Part shown: piece by piece, positions 1 through 10,781 of the stretch | Layout of the letters: every line of letters starts with the position of its first letter | Numbering within the stretch: the stretch's first letter is position 1 | From: Haliea sp964022665 | GTDB lineage: Bacteria; Pseudomonadota; Gammaproteobacteria; Pseudomonadales; Halieaceae | Assembly (NCBI GenBank): GCA_964022665.1 | Contig: CAXIDF010000013.1 | Span: 1 to 64,000, forward strand | DNA: 64,000 bases | Direction: 5' to 3' | Position numbers and translations under genes: made by a program | The notes under the pieces: generated by a model | Database searches by the model: none | Seen by the model: the letters and a program-made list of their open reading frames with translations, nothing else | Told to the model about the DNA's origin: nothing

Positions 1-476
1 TTCTCCCCGCGAGAGATCCCAGCCACCCCAGACCGCACAACCTCCAGAATATCCGCCTCGGCCATCGCTGCCACGAAAGAATCGAGCTTCTCCCCCGTCC
101 CGGTAAGCTGAATGGTGTAGGTATTGGGCCCCACATCCACAATCTGGCCACGGAAAATATCCGTCGTGCGCTTGATCTCATCGCGCATGGCACCGCTCGC
201 CCGCACCTTGATCAGCATCAGGTCGCGTTCGATATGCGCACCTTCGGAAAGATCGACCAGCTTGACCACATCCACCAGCTTGTTCAATTGCTTGGTGATC
301 TGCTCCATGGTCTTGTCATCACCCGTGGTGGTCAATGTCAGGCGAGACAGGGTGAGGTCTTCCGTAGGTGCCACGTTCAGCGTTTCGATGTTGTAGCCAC
401 GCTGGGAAAACAGGCCGATTACCCGTGACAGCGCACCCGGCTCGTTTTCCAGCAGGATGGAAATAATGCGTCGCAT
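1..476 (-). CDS. ilvN: acetolactate synthase small (regulatory) subunit, partial
   Basis: Regulatory subunit of acetolactate (acetohydroxyacid) synthase, the first common enzyme of valine, leucine and isoleucine synthesis. The protein starts MRRIISILLENEPGALSRV, the typical N-terminal ACT domain that binds the feedback inhibitor valine; the text continues through a second domain (IKVRASGAMRDEI, GPNTYTIQLTGT). The last codons lie beyond the window edge: 158 complete codons are present and the family is about 163 residues. The ATG at 476 lies one base after the TGA of ilvB, so translation is probably coupled. This order (large then small subunit) is that of ilvIH-type operons; ilvC would be expected next but is not in the window. 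Confidence 0.95.
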   Translation of the reverse strand, partial: MRRIISILLENEPGALSRVIGLFSQRGYNIETLNVAPTEDLTLSRLTLTTTGDDKTMEQITKQLNKLVDVVKLVDLSEGAHIERDLMLIKVRASGAMRDEIKRTTDIFRGQIVDVGPNTYTIQLTGTGEKLDSFVAAMAEADILEVVRSGVAGISRGE

Positions 477-477
477 G

Positions 478-2223
478 TCAGGTCCTCTCGTTTTTGCTGA
501 GCCACATATCCTTCATGGCGCCGTTGGGGGCCACATGCATGGGATAAACGTGCTCCATGGGGTCGATAAAGATATCGAGGAATACCAGCCGGTCTTTCAT
601 GGCAAAAGCTTCCTCCATGCGCTGATCCAGCTCCTCCAGGCGGGTCACCTGAATACCCACGTGGCCATAGGACTCGACCAGTTTGACGAAATCGGGCAGG
701 GAATCCTCATAGGTGCTCATGGCATAGCGCCCTTCGTACTGCATGTCCTGCCATTGCTTGACCATGCCCAGATAGTTGTTGCGCAGATTGATGATCTTGA
801 TCGGTGTGCTGTACTGCTTGCAGGTAGACAGCTCCTGGATATTCATCTGGATACTGCCTTCACCGGTAACACAGGCGACGTCCATATCCGGGAAGGCGAG
901 CTTGACACCCATCGCGGCGGGCAGACCAAAGCCCATTGTTCCCAAGCCCCCCGAGTTGATCCAGCGCCGGGGCTTGTCGAACTTGTAGTACTGCGCTGCG
1001 AACATCTGGTGCTGGCCAACGTCTGACGTGACATAGGCATCGCCACCGGTCACGCGGTACAGGCTTTCGATGACCTGCTGGGGCATGATGCGGTCGCTCT
1101 CGCCGTAACGACGCCCGGTCCATAAGCCGTGCTTGCCGCGCCACTCCTCGATTTGTTGCCACCAGCGCCCGAGTGCGCCGGTATCCGGCTGCTGCGAGTC
1201 CTTCTCCTGCAGGCTGCCGAGAATGTCCAGCAGATCCTCGAGCACTGACTGTACGGGGCCCACAATGGGGATGTCCGCCGCCACGGTTTTCGAGATGGAG
1301 GTGGGGTCGATATCGATGTGGATGATCTTGGCACCGGGGCAGAAGCGCGACACGGTGTTGGTCACGCGGTCGTCGAAGCGTGCACCCACCGCGAGAATAA
1401 CGTCGCTGTGATGCATGGCCATGTTGGCTTCGTAGAACCCGTGCATGCCCAGCATGCCCAGAAACTGGCGGTCTGTCGCGGGATATGCGCCCAGCCCCAT
1501 CAGGGTATTGGTCACCGGATAATTCAGCTTCCGCGCCAGCGTGGTCAGCAGTTCACTGCTCTCCCCCAGAATCACCCCACCGCCCGCGTAAATCACGGGG
1601 CGTTTGGCGCTCAGCAGCAATTTGGCTGCTTTGCGGATCTGCCCGGTGTGACCGCGCTGAGCGGGCGCGTAGGAGCGCAACTTTACGTTATCCGGGTAGT
1701 GATATTCGAATTTGGCGTCGGGCCGGGTGCAATCCTTCGGAATATCGATCACCACAGGGCCGGGACGGCCAGTGGTGGCGATGTGAAAGGCTTTCTTGAT
1801 GGTCGCCGGGATGTCCTCGGCATGGCGCACCATGAAGCTATGCTTCACGATCGGGCGCGAGATGCCCACCATATCGGTTTCCTGAAAGGCGTCTTCGCCG
1901 ATCAGGTGCGTGGCGACCTGCCCCGACAGTACAACCATGGGAATGGAATCCATGTAGGCCGTGGCGATGCCGGTAATCGCGTTGGTCGCCCCCGGCCCCG
2001 AGGTCACCAGTACCACCCCCGGTTTGCCGGTAGCGCGTGCATAGCCATCGGCGGCGTGCGTGGCGGCTTGCTCGTGGCGCACCAATACATGAGGCACTTT
2101 GCAGGTTTTGAACAGGGCGTCGTAGATGTGCAGGACCGCACCGCCCGGATAGCCGAAAATGTACTCTACGCCTTCATCTTCAAGCGCTTTGGCGATCATC
2201 TCACCGCCGGATAACAGCTCCAC
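478..2223 (-). CDS. ilvB: acetolactate synthase large (catalytic) subunit
   Basis: Thiamine-diphosphate enzyme that condenses pyruvate with pyruvate or 2-oxobutyrate in branched-chain amino acid synthesis. The three family domains are visible: N-terminal pyrimidine-binding domain with the catalytic Glu (VLVRHEQAATHAADGYARA), central FAD-binding domain, and C-terminal PP domain with GEGSIQMN and NNYLGMV. I start it at GTG 2223: this gives MELLSGGEMIAKAL, matching IlvI-type N termini, and a GGGAG Shine-Dalgarno lies 7 bases upstream. The open frame extends to 2358 but that extension has no family similarity. Length 581 residues (E. coli IlvI 574). It could equally be labelled ilvI. Co-transcribed with ilvN. 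Confidence 0.93.
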   Translation of the reverse strand: MELLSGGEMIAKALEDEGVEYIFGYPGGAVLHIYDALFKTCKVPHVLVRHEQAATHAADGYARATGKPGVVLVTSGPGATNAITGIATAYMDSIPMVVLSGQVATHLIGEDAFQETDMVGISRPIVKHSFMVRHAEDIPATIKKAFHIATTGRPGPVVIDIPKDCTRPDAKFEYHYPDNVKLRSYAPAQRGHTGQIRKAAKLLLSAKRPVIYAGGGVILGESSELLTTLARKLNYPVTNTLMGLGAYPATDRQFLGMLGMHGFYEANMAMHHSDVILAVGARFDDRVTNTVSRFCPGAKIIHIDIDPTSISKTVAADIPIVGPVQSVLEDLLDILGSLQEKDSQQPDTGALGRWWQQIEEWRGKHGLWTGRRYGESDRIMPQQVIESLYRVTGGDAYVTSDVGQHQMFAAQYYKFDKPRRWINSGGLGTMGFGLPAAMGVKLAFPDMDVACVTGEGSIQMNIQELSTCKQYSTPIKIINLRNNYLGMVKQWQDMQYEGRYAMSTYEDSLPDFVKLVESYGHVGIQVTRLEELDQRMEEAFAMKDRLVFLDIFIDPMEHVYPMHVAPNGAMKDMWLSKNERT

Positions 2224-2461
2224 AATGTCTCTCCCACTGACGTAAACGCCCGGCGCGTAACCCTCGCCGAAGCAGTTCAAGTTGTTGTGTGGACGTTGCA
2301 GAACCAAGCACCTGACCCGGTGCCTGGCTGGCGACGCCACCCCCTGGGCGCGACACACTGCTCGAGACCCGCCACCGGCGTGAACCGGTAGCTCCGCGGA
2401 GGAAATCGATCACGAACACCCGTGTATCGGTCGCCCTGCGAGGTAGCGCAGTGTCTGGCCC

Positions 2462-2503
2462 TCAACCCCCGCCAGTAGGGCGCAGGTTGATTACGGGACT
2501 CAT
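2462..2503 (-). CDS. candidate 13-residue leader peptide ahead of ilvB
   Basis: A short frame from ATG 2503 to TGA 2462 encodes MSPVINLRPTGGG. It lies about 90 bases inside the predicted ilvB transcript and contains one codon each for Val, Ile and Leu (GTA ATC AAC CTG), the end products of the pathway. The Shine-Dalgarno is weak. After the peptide, CTGGC and GCCAG (2457-2478) can pair across its end. This could be a translational attenuator, but one codon of each amino acid is poor compared with known leader peptides, so it may be chance. Confidence 0.25.
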   Translation of the reverse strand: MSPVINLRPTGGG

Positions 2504-2592
2504 GAACAGCCACTGTGAATAATGACAACACAGCGGTAGACCAGTGGCCGGGGGTACCCGGAATTAGTCGTTACCACTCAAGAGACCGGCCT

Positions 2593-2621
2593 ATTGTTGG
2601 TGCGACGGCGGGGCTTGTCAA
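2593..2621 (-). promoter_or_regulatory. sigma-70 promoter for ilvBN
   Basis: On the minus strand a perfect -35 box TTGACA (2616-2621) is followed after 17 bases by AACAAT (2593-2598), four of six matches to the -10 consensus. It is the best promoter-like pair in this intergenic region and points toward ilvB. Confidence 0.6.
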
Positions 2622-2722
2622 CGTGAAAAGTCGCCAGTTGGCAGCATTTGCCTGACCGGGCGCATTGCGCCACCGCGCGGGCTGGGGTACTTTAACCACA
2701 AACGCCTTCCAAGACAGGGACG

Positions 2723-3187
2723 ATGCGTGTGAAAGCAACACTCCGCAAGGGTCTCGGCAGCGCCCTGATAATGCTGTTGGCCTCGGCCAGCCTGCAGTCG
2801 GCCGCCGCAGACACCCACTACCGCTGGCAGGACGGCCGCGGCAACCCGGTATACAGCGACCGTCCGCCGCCGAAGGGCACGGAATACGAGGTGATTTCCT
2901 CGCGCTCCGGGCTCAAGCGAGTCGTCAGTGCAGACGAGGGCGCCGTGCCACCAGAGGTCGTTCCCCGCCCCGGCAACCAGTTTGACCAGGTTGATGAAGC
3001 CGACAAGGCCCGGAGCAAGAAAAACCCCGAGTTCTGCCAGACGGCACGCAACAACCTCGCCACGCTGAACAAGCCTGGGCGCATTCGCCTGCGCAACGAT
3101 CAGGGGGAATTGCGCTACCTCGATGAGGAACAGGTGGCCGCTGAGCGCGCCAAGGCAGAAGAAGCCATCCGGCAATTCTGCGACTGA
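2723..3187 (+). CDS. exported DUF4124-domain protein
   Basis: 154-residue exported protein of unknown function. Residues 1-29 are a signal peptide (basic start, hydrophobic ALIMLLASAS, cleavage near QSAAA-D). The mature start THYRWQDGRGNPVYSDRPPP is the DUF4124 signature (a W-x-D-x-x-G-x-x-x-Y-S-D-x-P pattern), a small beta domain common in periplasmic proteins of gammaproteobacteria. The C terminus is charged and ends in a Cys pair context (PEFCQTARNN ... RQFCD), so one disulfide is possible. Its stop codon overlaps the apparent start of the next gene. Function cannot be deduced from the sequence. Confidence 0.85.
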   Translation: MRVKATLRKGLGSALIMLLASASLQSAAADTHYRWQDGRGNPVYSDRPPPKGTEYEVISSRSGLKRVVSADEGAVPPEVVPRPGNQFDQVDEADKARSKKNPEFCQTARNNLATLNKPGRIRLRNDQGELRYLDEEQVAAERAKAEEAIRQFCD

Positions 3188-3594
3188 CCAAGCGCAGGTT
3201 TACAATCAGCGCGGTCATCCTGGCGTCGACACTCGTCGGCGTTCTGCTGCTGAACCATGCCATTGACCCCCTGCTCTCCAGCAGCCGACGCAGTGACGCC
3301 ATGAACAGCCTGCTGCGCGCACAACTCCTGCAACAACGCTGGCATGCAGCCCACGGTCACTTCGGCAGCGTTGCAGACATCTGGCCGCACCCCGATGGAC
3401 GCTCGCTGGCGGGCCACTATGTACTGCGCGATATCCCGGAAGTGCTACCGGCGGGCCCCGATACACGCAACTATGCCATGCAGGCCGTTCCACAGGATCG
3501 CCAGGTGGGCGACGCCTGTGGAACATTCGCGATTACCCGAGAGGGTGTCCTGGTCGGTCCGCCCTGGGCGGGGGCGGATTGCTGGTCACGCTGA
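3184..3594 (+). CDS. degenerate type IV pilin-like protein, start uncertain
   Basis: The only ATG (3301) would give 97 residues without a membrane anchor, but the frame is open back to 3145 and the upstream codons read FTISAVILASTLVGVLLLNH, a hydrophobic helix like that of pilins. The C-terminal half resembles minor pilins of the PilE type: NYAMQAVPQDRQ, a Cys-Gly-Thr (DACGTF) and a final Cys-Trp (DCWSR). I therefore place the start at the CTG at 3184, which overlaps the TGA of the previous gene; ATT at 3175 is an alternative. There is no canonical prepilin peptidase site and no Glu at position 5. It may be translated by coupling from the upstream gene, or be a pilin relic that lost its start. 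Confidence 0.6.
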   Translation: MTKRRFTISAVILASTLVGVLLLNHAIDPLLSSSRRSDAMNSLLRAQLLQQRWHAAHGHFGSVADIWPHPDGRSLAGHYVLRDIPEVLPAGPDTRNYAMQAVPQDRQVGDACGTFAITREGVLVGPPWAGADCWSR

Positions 3595-3613
3595 CGCGGC
3601 CCAGGCGCTGCGG

Positions 3614-6190
<2,577 letters not shown>

Positions 6191-6250
6191 TACTCAGTAT
6201 CTCCTTGCTTGCCAGCTTTGAGCGCTGGCCATGCATCAATCCATGAGCAA

Positions 6251-6279
6251 TAGATGGGGTGAAAAAACCCTGTTTCAAG
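6251..6279 (-). promoter_or_regulatory. sigma-32 heat-shock promoter of clpB
   Basis: The minus strand reads CTTGAAA (6273-6279), 13 bases, then CCCCATCTA (6251-6259). This is essentially the RpoH consensus (CTTGAAA, 13 to 15 bases, CCCCATnT). The expected transcript starts near 6243, leaving about 50 bases before the clpB ATG at 6190. It sits directly after the pgeF stop codon, so clpB can be induced independently of rluD-pgeF. Confidence 0.88.
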
Positions 6280-6286
6280 TGTGGGA

Positions 6287-7063
6287 TCAGCCGTGATCGG
6301 CCGAGGCATTGAGGTAGATCAAGCTCGCAATACGACCGGTAACGCCGTCACGACGATAGGAATAGAAGCGCGCGGCGTCGCCGACGGTGCAGAAACCGCC
6401 GCCGTAGATTGCCGTTACACCCACGGCCTGGAGACGCAAACGCGCCAGGCGGTAGATGTCTGCAAAGTAATGACCGCGACGCTGGGCTGGCGTGAATGCC
6501 TCCAGCACAGCCGCGGACCCATCCACGGCGAGAAAAGCATCCCGCACCTCGGCACCCACTTCGAACGCCGCGGGCCCTATTGCGGGGCCCAACCAGGCCA
6601 GCAGGCTGGCAGCTGGCACCGGCAGCGCACGCACGGTCGCTTCCAACACGCCGTCTGCCAGACCGCGCCAGCCGGCATGGGCGGCCGCCACCACGGTGGC
6701 CGCGCGATCACACAACAGCACGGGTAGGCAGTCCGCGGTAAGCACTGCGCAGGCAACGCCGGGATCGCCTGACCAGCTGGCATCTGCTACCGGTACGCCG
6801 TGAGCCCGGGGTGCCAGCACCACCGCAGTACCATGCACCTGCTGCAGCCACTGCACCCGGGTGCCAGCACCCAATTGCTCCTGCAGCAAGCGCCGGTTGG
6901 CGGCAACGGCATCTGCCTCGTCGCCAACATGATCACCGAGATTGAACCCCTGCCAGGGCCCGCGGCTGAACCCTCCGCTGCGGGTCGTGACCAGCGCCGA
7001 AACCGTCGCGGGCGCCGGCCAGTCAGGTGTAATCAGGGCGGGACTGTGCACTGTCTTCTTCAT
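6287..7063 (-). CDS. pgeF: purine nucleoside phosphorylase / polyphenol oxidase family protein (YfiH)
   Basis: Laccase-domain protein of the YfiH family. E. coli PgeF cleans up a peptidoglycan error (L-Ser in UDP-MurNAc) and homologues act on purine nucleosides. Family motifs are present: TTRSGGFSRGPWQGFNLG, the QVHG histidine motif, TADCLPVLL, AAAHAGWRGL and GPAIGPAAFEVG. The zinc/copper ligands (H of QVHG, C of TADCLP, H of AHAGWRG) are intact. I start it at ATG 7063 (MKKTVHSPALITPDW, 258 residues); this overlaps the end of rluD by 41 bases. The longer open frame to 7162 lies fully inside rluD and has no similarity. Confidence 0.9.
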   Translation of the reverse strand: MKKTVHSPALITPDWPAPATVSALVTTRSGGFSRGPWQGFNLGDHVGDEADAVAANRRLLQEQLGAGTRVQWLQQVHGTAVVLAPRAHGVPVADASWSGDPGVACAVLTADCLPVLLCDRAATVVAAAHAGWRGLADGVLEATVRALPVPAASLLAWLGPAIGPAAFEVGAEVRDAFLAVDGSAAVLEAFTPAQRRGHYFADIYRLARLRLQAVGVTAIYGGGFCTVGDAARFYSYRRDGVTGRIASLIYLNASADHG

Positions 7064-7997
7064 CCAGCACCGCCAGTAGCGTCTGCATGTCCTCCGGGAG
7101 AGAACAGTCGAACTGCATGTCCTCGCCGCTGACCGGGTGCAACAACCCCAGCGACTCCGCATGCAGGGCCTGCCGAGGAAAGCCCCTGAGCGTGCTGATC
7201 AGGCGCTCCGAGGCACCACGCGGGATGCGCGGACGCCCACCGTAGGCCGGGTCGCCAATCAAGGGATAGTGACGAAAAGCCATATGCACCCGGATCTGGT
7301 GCGTGCGGCCGGTCTCGAGGTTTACCGTGATGCGGGTGTGATGCGCGTACCGACGCGCCACGCGGTAATGAGTGACCGCGGGCTTGCCATTGCTGACCAC
7401 CGCCATTTTTTTGCGCTGGCGAGGGTGCCGGCCGATAGGCTCGTCAATCGTGCCACCACCGGTCATGGCTCCAATACACACCGCACAATACTGGCGCTTG
7501 ACGGTGCGCGCCTGCAGCTGGTCCACCAGGTGGTGATGCGCCGCCAGCGTTTTTGCCGCCACCATCACCCCCGAGGTTTCCATATCCAGGCGATGCACGA
7601 TGCCCCCCCGGGGCAACTGGGCCATGGCCGGGTGGTGTGCCAGGAGCGCGTTGACCAGCGTACCATCGGCATGCCCCGCCGCCGGGTGCACGACCAGGCC
7701 TGCGGGCTTGTTCAGCACGAGGATGCTGTCATCCTCGTACAGGATATCCAGCGCTATGTTCTGCGGCTGCCAGCTGACCTCGTCTTCCAGGAGCGCATCC
7801 ACGGTGAGCGCGGTGCCGGCATAGACCTTGTCGCGTGGGCGACAAGCCTTGCCGTTGGCCAGCAGCTCGCCGCGCTTGATCCAGGTCTGCAGCCGGGAGC
7901 GGGAATATTCCGGAAACAGCCTGGCGGCGGCCTGATCCAGCCGCTCGCCATCCAGCGAGACATCCACTTCGGCGTTGTCCTGGATCCTCTCTGACAT
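7023..7997 (-). CDS. rluD: 23S rRNA pseudouridine(1911/1915/1917) synthase
   Basis: Makes the three pseudouridines of helix 69 in 23S rRNA. 324 residues. An S4 RNA-binding domain comes first (about 15-60, RLDQAAARLFPEYSRSRLQTW), followed by the RluA-type catalytic domain with GGIVHRLDMETSG; the catalytic Asp is D138. GRTHQIRVHM near 235 is the second family motif. Start at ATG 7997 is supported by AGGAA shortly upstream. Divergent from bamD, an arrangement found in many gammaproteobacteria, and followed by overlapping pgeF. Confidence 0.95.
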   Translation of the reverse strand: MSERIQDNAEVDVSLDGERLDQAAARLFPEYSRSRLQTWIKRGELLANGKACRPRDKVYAGTALTVDALLEDEVSWQPQNIALDILYEDDSILVLNKPAGLVVHPAAGHADGTLVNALLAHHPAMAQLPRGGIVHRLDMETSGVMVAAKTLAAHHHLVDQLQARTVKRQYCAVCIGAMTGGGTIDEPIGRHPRQRKKMAVVSNGKPAVTHYRVARRYAHHTRITVNLETGRTHQIRVHMAFRHYPLIGDPAYGGRPRIPRGASERLISTLRGFPRQALHAESLGLLHPVSGEDMQFDCSLPEDMQTLLAVLDEEDSAQSRPDYT

Positions 7998-8035
7998 CGG
8001 AATTCCTGTTTATGCCCCGCGGGCGATGTGGTTAA

Positions 8036-8971
8036 ATGGCGACCATTGTATGTTCCCAGTCTATCACGCCAGCGGTTACCACCTTGTTGAAATCATTGAA
8101 AATCACCCCGCTCCTGCTCCTCCTCGCCCTGCTTGTGGCGGGGTGCGCCGGAAACGACGAACTCGACGACCTGTCCGCCGACAGCGGCGAGCAGCAGATG
8201 TACGAAAATGCCCAGCGCTATCTGCGCAGCCGCAACTACGATCTGGCGGTGCGCAGCCTGCAGCTGCTGGAGTCGCGCTACCCGTTTGGCAAATACGCCG
8301 AGCAGGCGCAGCTGGAACTGATTTACGCCCACTACGGGGCCTATGAGCATGAGGCTGCCGTGGAGGCCGCCGACCGCTTCATTCGCCTCCACCCGCAACA
8401 CCCCAGTGTCGACTATGCCTACTACATGAAGGGCCTTTCCGCCTATTCGGCAAAATCGGACATTTTCGCGCGTTTCCTGCCCACCGACGAAAGCAGCCGC
8501 GATATGAAACACGCCCGGGAAGCCTTCGCCGAGTTCGCCCAACTGGTCGCGCGCTACCCTGCAAGCCCCTATGCCGCCGACGCCAAAGCGCGCATGGTGC
8601 ATCTGCGCAACCTGCTGGCGCGACACGAAATTCTTGTGGCCAACTACTATTTCCGGCGCGGCGCCTATCTCGCCGCCACCAACCGCGGACGCTACGTGGT
8701 GGAGAACTTCCAGCGCACACCGGCGGTAGCCGATGGCCTGGCGGTCATGGCACAGGGCTATATTCTGCTGGGCATGAACGACCTTGCCGAGGATGCCATT
8801 GATGTGCTGAAGCTGAACTACCCGGACTATCCCGCGCTGGACAAAAAAGGCAACTTCCGCTCGGATTACTCCCTCGACGGGCCAGAGCGCTCCATCGTGA
8901 ACCGGCTTACGCTAGGCCTGTTCGATCCGCCGGAAGTACCCGAATTTGATACCCGGGAACTCTACCGCTAG
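8036..8971 (+). CDS. bamD: outer membrane protein assembly factor BamD
   Basis: Lipoprotein of the BAM complex that inserts beta-barrel proteins into the outer membrane. A lipoprotein signal is visible (LKITPLLLLLALLVAGC, lipobox Cys 37 if counted from ATG 8036), followed by tetratricopeptide-type repeats with YENAQRYLRSRNYDLAV and the family segment YPFGKYAEQAQLELIYA. 311 residues from this ATG. The ATG has no Shine-Dalgarno and is only 38 bases from the divergent rluD start; TTG codons at 8084 and 8087 would give a shorter, more usual lipoprotein signal (about 20 residues), so the true start may lie there. Confidence 0.95.
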   Translation: MATIVCSQSITPAVTTLLKSLKITPLLLLLALLVAGCAGNDELDDLSADSGEQQMYENAQRYLRSRNYDLAVRSLQLLESRYPFGKYAEQAQLELIYAHYGAYEHEAAVEAADRFIRLHPQHPSVDYAYYMKGLSAYSAKSDIFARFLPTDESSRDMKHAREAFAEFAQLVARYPASPYAADAKARMVHLRNLLARHEILVANYYFRRGAYLAATNRGRYVVENFQRTPAVADGLAVMAQGYILLGMNDLAEDAIDVLKLNYPDYPALDKKGNFRSDYSLDGPERSIVNRLTLGLFDPPEVPEFDTRELYR

Positions 8972-8979
8972 GCGCGCCC

Positions 8980-10617
8980 CTAGTCGCCCGGCGTCCACGC
9001 AGAGGTAATCGGGTAGCGACGATCTCTGCCAAAACCGCGCCGGGTAATGCGTACACCAATGGGCGCCTGCCGCCTCTTGTATTCGTTCAGGTCCACGAGC
9101 CTCAACACCCGGTGCACCTGTTCGGAGTCCATTCCCGAGGCGATAATGGCCGCCGCACTGAAGTCCTGCTCGACATACAGTTCCAGTATCCGATCCAGCA
9201 CTGGATAAGGCGGCAGGCTGTCTTCGTCCTTCTGGTCCGGAGCCAACTCGGCCGATGGCGGACGGTCGATCACGCGCTGTGGAATGCAGGGTGCGATGCT
9301 GTTGCGGTAACGTGAAAGTTCGAATACCAGCGTTTTGGGGACGTCCTTGAGCACATCAAAGCCTCCCGCCATGTCGCCGTACAGCGTTGAATAACCCACC
9401 GCCAGTTCGCTTTTGTTGCCGGTCGTCAGCACCAGCAAGCCTTTTTTGTTGGAAATGGACATCAGCAGGACGCCGCGGCACCGCGCCTGCAGGTTTTCTT
9501 CGGTGGTATCGGCGCGTGTGCCGGCAAACTCGTCCTCCAGCGCCGCCATGAACGCTTCGTAGATGGGCTCAATGGAGATGACCTTGTGCGCCACGCCCAA
9601 CAGGGCGGACTGCTCTGCGGCATCCTCGACGCTCATCTGTGCGGTATAGCGAAAAGGCATCATCACCGCTTCAACACGGTCTGACCCCAGTGCCTCCACA
9701 GCGACCGCCAGCGTCAGTGCTGAATCGATACCGCCTGACAGCCCCAACACCACCCCGCGAAACCGGTTCTTGTTGACGTAGTCGCGCAGCCCGAGCACCA
9801 GCGCCTGCCAGGTGGCCTCAAGCTCATCCAGCGCCGGCGCCCAGTCCTCACCCGTGAGACATACCCGCTCCCCTTCACGGGAGGCGGTCAGCCAGTACTC
9901 GCCGGCGACAAAATTCGGCGCGGTCACTACCCGCTCACCCTCGTCATCGACGGCGAAGGAGCCACCATCAAACACCAGCTCGTCCTGACCGCCAACCTGG
10001 TTCACATAAACGATCGGGCAACGATTACTACGCGCGCGCTCCGCCACCAGTTCCCAGCGCTCAATACGTTTGCCGCGGTGATAGGGCGACGCGTTCAAAT
10101 TCAATACCAGCTCGGCACCGGCCTGTGCCGCATCGCGCACCGGCCCGGGTTCCCAGATGTCCTCACAGACGGTCAAGCCAACCCGTACACCCTGAATTTG
10201 CACGACGCAGGGGCTGTCTCCGCGCTGGAAATAGCGCATTTCGTCGAATACTTGGTAGTTGGGCAGGCACTGTTTACGGTACTCGGCAACAATCTCGCCG
10301 CCGTGCAGCACAGCGGCGACGTTGTACAGGGCGATGCCCTCCCTGCGCGGGTAGCCGAGCACCAGCCAGGCGTCACCGGTCATCGCCGCCTTGATCGCCT
10401 GCAGCGACTGGTTCACACGCAGTTCAATGCTCGGGCGCAGCAACAGGTCTTCCGGGGGATAGCCGCTGAGCGTCAGCTCGGGGAACACCAGCACCGGCGC
10501 AGCGACTTTTGCCTCCGCGCGCCGCATGGCTTCAATGACCTGGGCGGTATTGCCCTCAAAGTCACCCACGAGGGTGTTCATCTGCACCATGACAATATTG
10601 AGGCTGGACATCGACAT
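8980..10617 (-). CDS. nadE: glutamine-dependent NAD+ synthase
   Basis: Last step of NAD synthesis: amidation of deamido-NAD using ammonia released from glutamine. 545 residues in two domains. The N-terminal nitrilase-type glutaminase (about 1-255) has the triad E47 (VFPELTLSGYPP), K115 (YRKQCLPNY) and C151 (GLTVCEDIW). The C-terminal synthetase domain has the ATP P-loop LSGGIDSALTLAVA (about residues 294-307) and TTGNKSELAVGYSTLYGD. It converges on bamD with 8 bases between the stop codons. Start ATG 10617; an in-frame ATG two codons later is also possible. Confidence 0.96.
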   Translation of the reverse strand: MSMSSLNIVMVQMNTLVGDFEGNTAQVIEAMRRAEAKVAAPVLVFPELTLSGYPPEDLLLRPSIELRVNQSLQAIKAAMTGDAWLVLGYPRREGIALYNVAAVLHGGEIVAEYRKQCLPNYQVFDEMRYFQRGDSPCVVQIQGVRVGLTVCEDIWEPGPVRDAAQAGAELVLNLNASPYHRGKRIERWELVAERARSNRCPIVYVNQVGGQDELVFDGGSFAVDDEGERVVTAPNFVAGEYWLTASREGERVCLTGEDWAPALDELEATWQALVLGLRDYVNKNRFRGVVLGLSGGIDSALTLAVAVEALGSDRVEAVMMPFRYTAQMSVEDAAEQSALLGVAHKVISIEPIYEAFMAALEDEFAGTRADTTEENLQARCRGVLLMSISNKKGLLVLTTGNKSELAVGYSTLYGDMAGGFDVLKDVPKTLVFELSRYRNSIAPCIPQRVIDRPPSAELAPDQKDEDSLPPYPVLDRILELYVEQDFSAAAIIASGMDSEQVHRVLRLVDLNEYKRRQAPIGVRITRRGFGRDRRYPITSAWTPGD

Positions 10618-10742
10618 TCCGCACTTGCTGAAAAGAATGCGGTATTTTCCGGGAAAGCGGCGCCGGCTGCCAGACCTGCGCAGGAATTACTCGCACACCG
10701 CAGCGGCACTACAGCGCCTCGTTCCCTCCGGGCAGGTGCTGT

Positions 10743-10748
10743 TACACT
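10743..10748 (+). promoter_or_regulatory. possible -10 element for pilSR
   Basis: TACACT about 34 bases before the pilS GTG matches four of six -10 positions. No good -35 box is found 16 to 18 bases upstream, so support is weak. Confidence 0.25.
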
Positions 10749-10781
10749 AGCGGCTCCAACAGACTCAGGCCAGCTTGCCGC

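Larger units (their letters stand above)
2224..2722. other. divergent intergenic region with long ilvB leader
   Basis: About 500 bases between ilvB (leftward) and the DUF4124 gene (rightward). The right end holds the ilvB promoter (2593-2621), so the ilvB transcript would have a leader of roughly 360 bases. The leader contains a 13-codon open frame (2462-2503) and several small inverted repeats, such as GCACC/GGTGC near 2309-2324 and ACCGG/CCGGT near 2373-2388. No convincing U-tract terminator was seen. Long leaders ahead of ilv genes usually carry attenuators; a structured RNA called ilvB-OMG has been described from oligotrophic marine gammaproteobacteria, and this region is a natural candidate, untested here. 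Confidence 0.5.

Noticed and set aside
1318..2214. 298-residue frame antisense to ilvB
   Set aside because: Shadow frame of a clearly coding region; no recognisable motif or ribosome-binding site.
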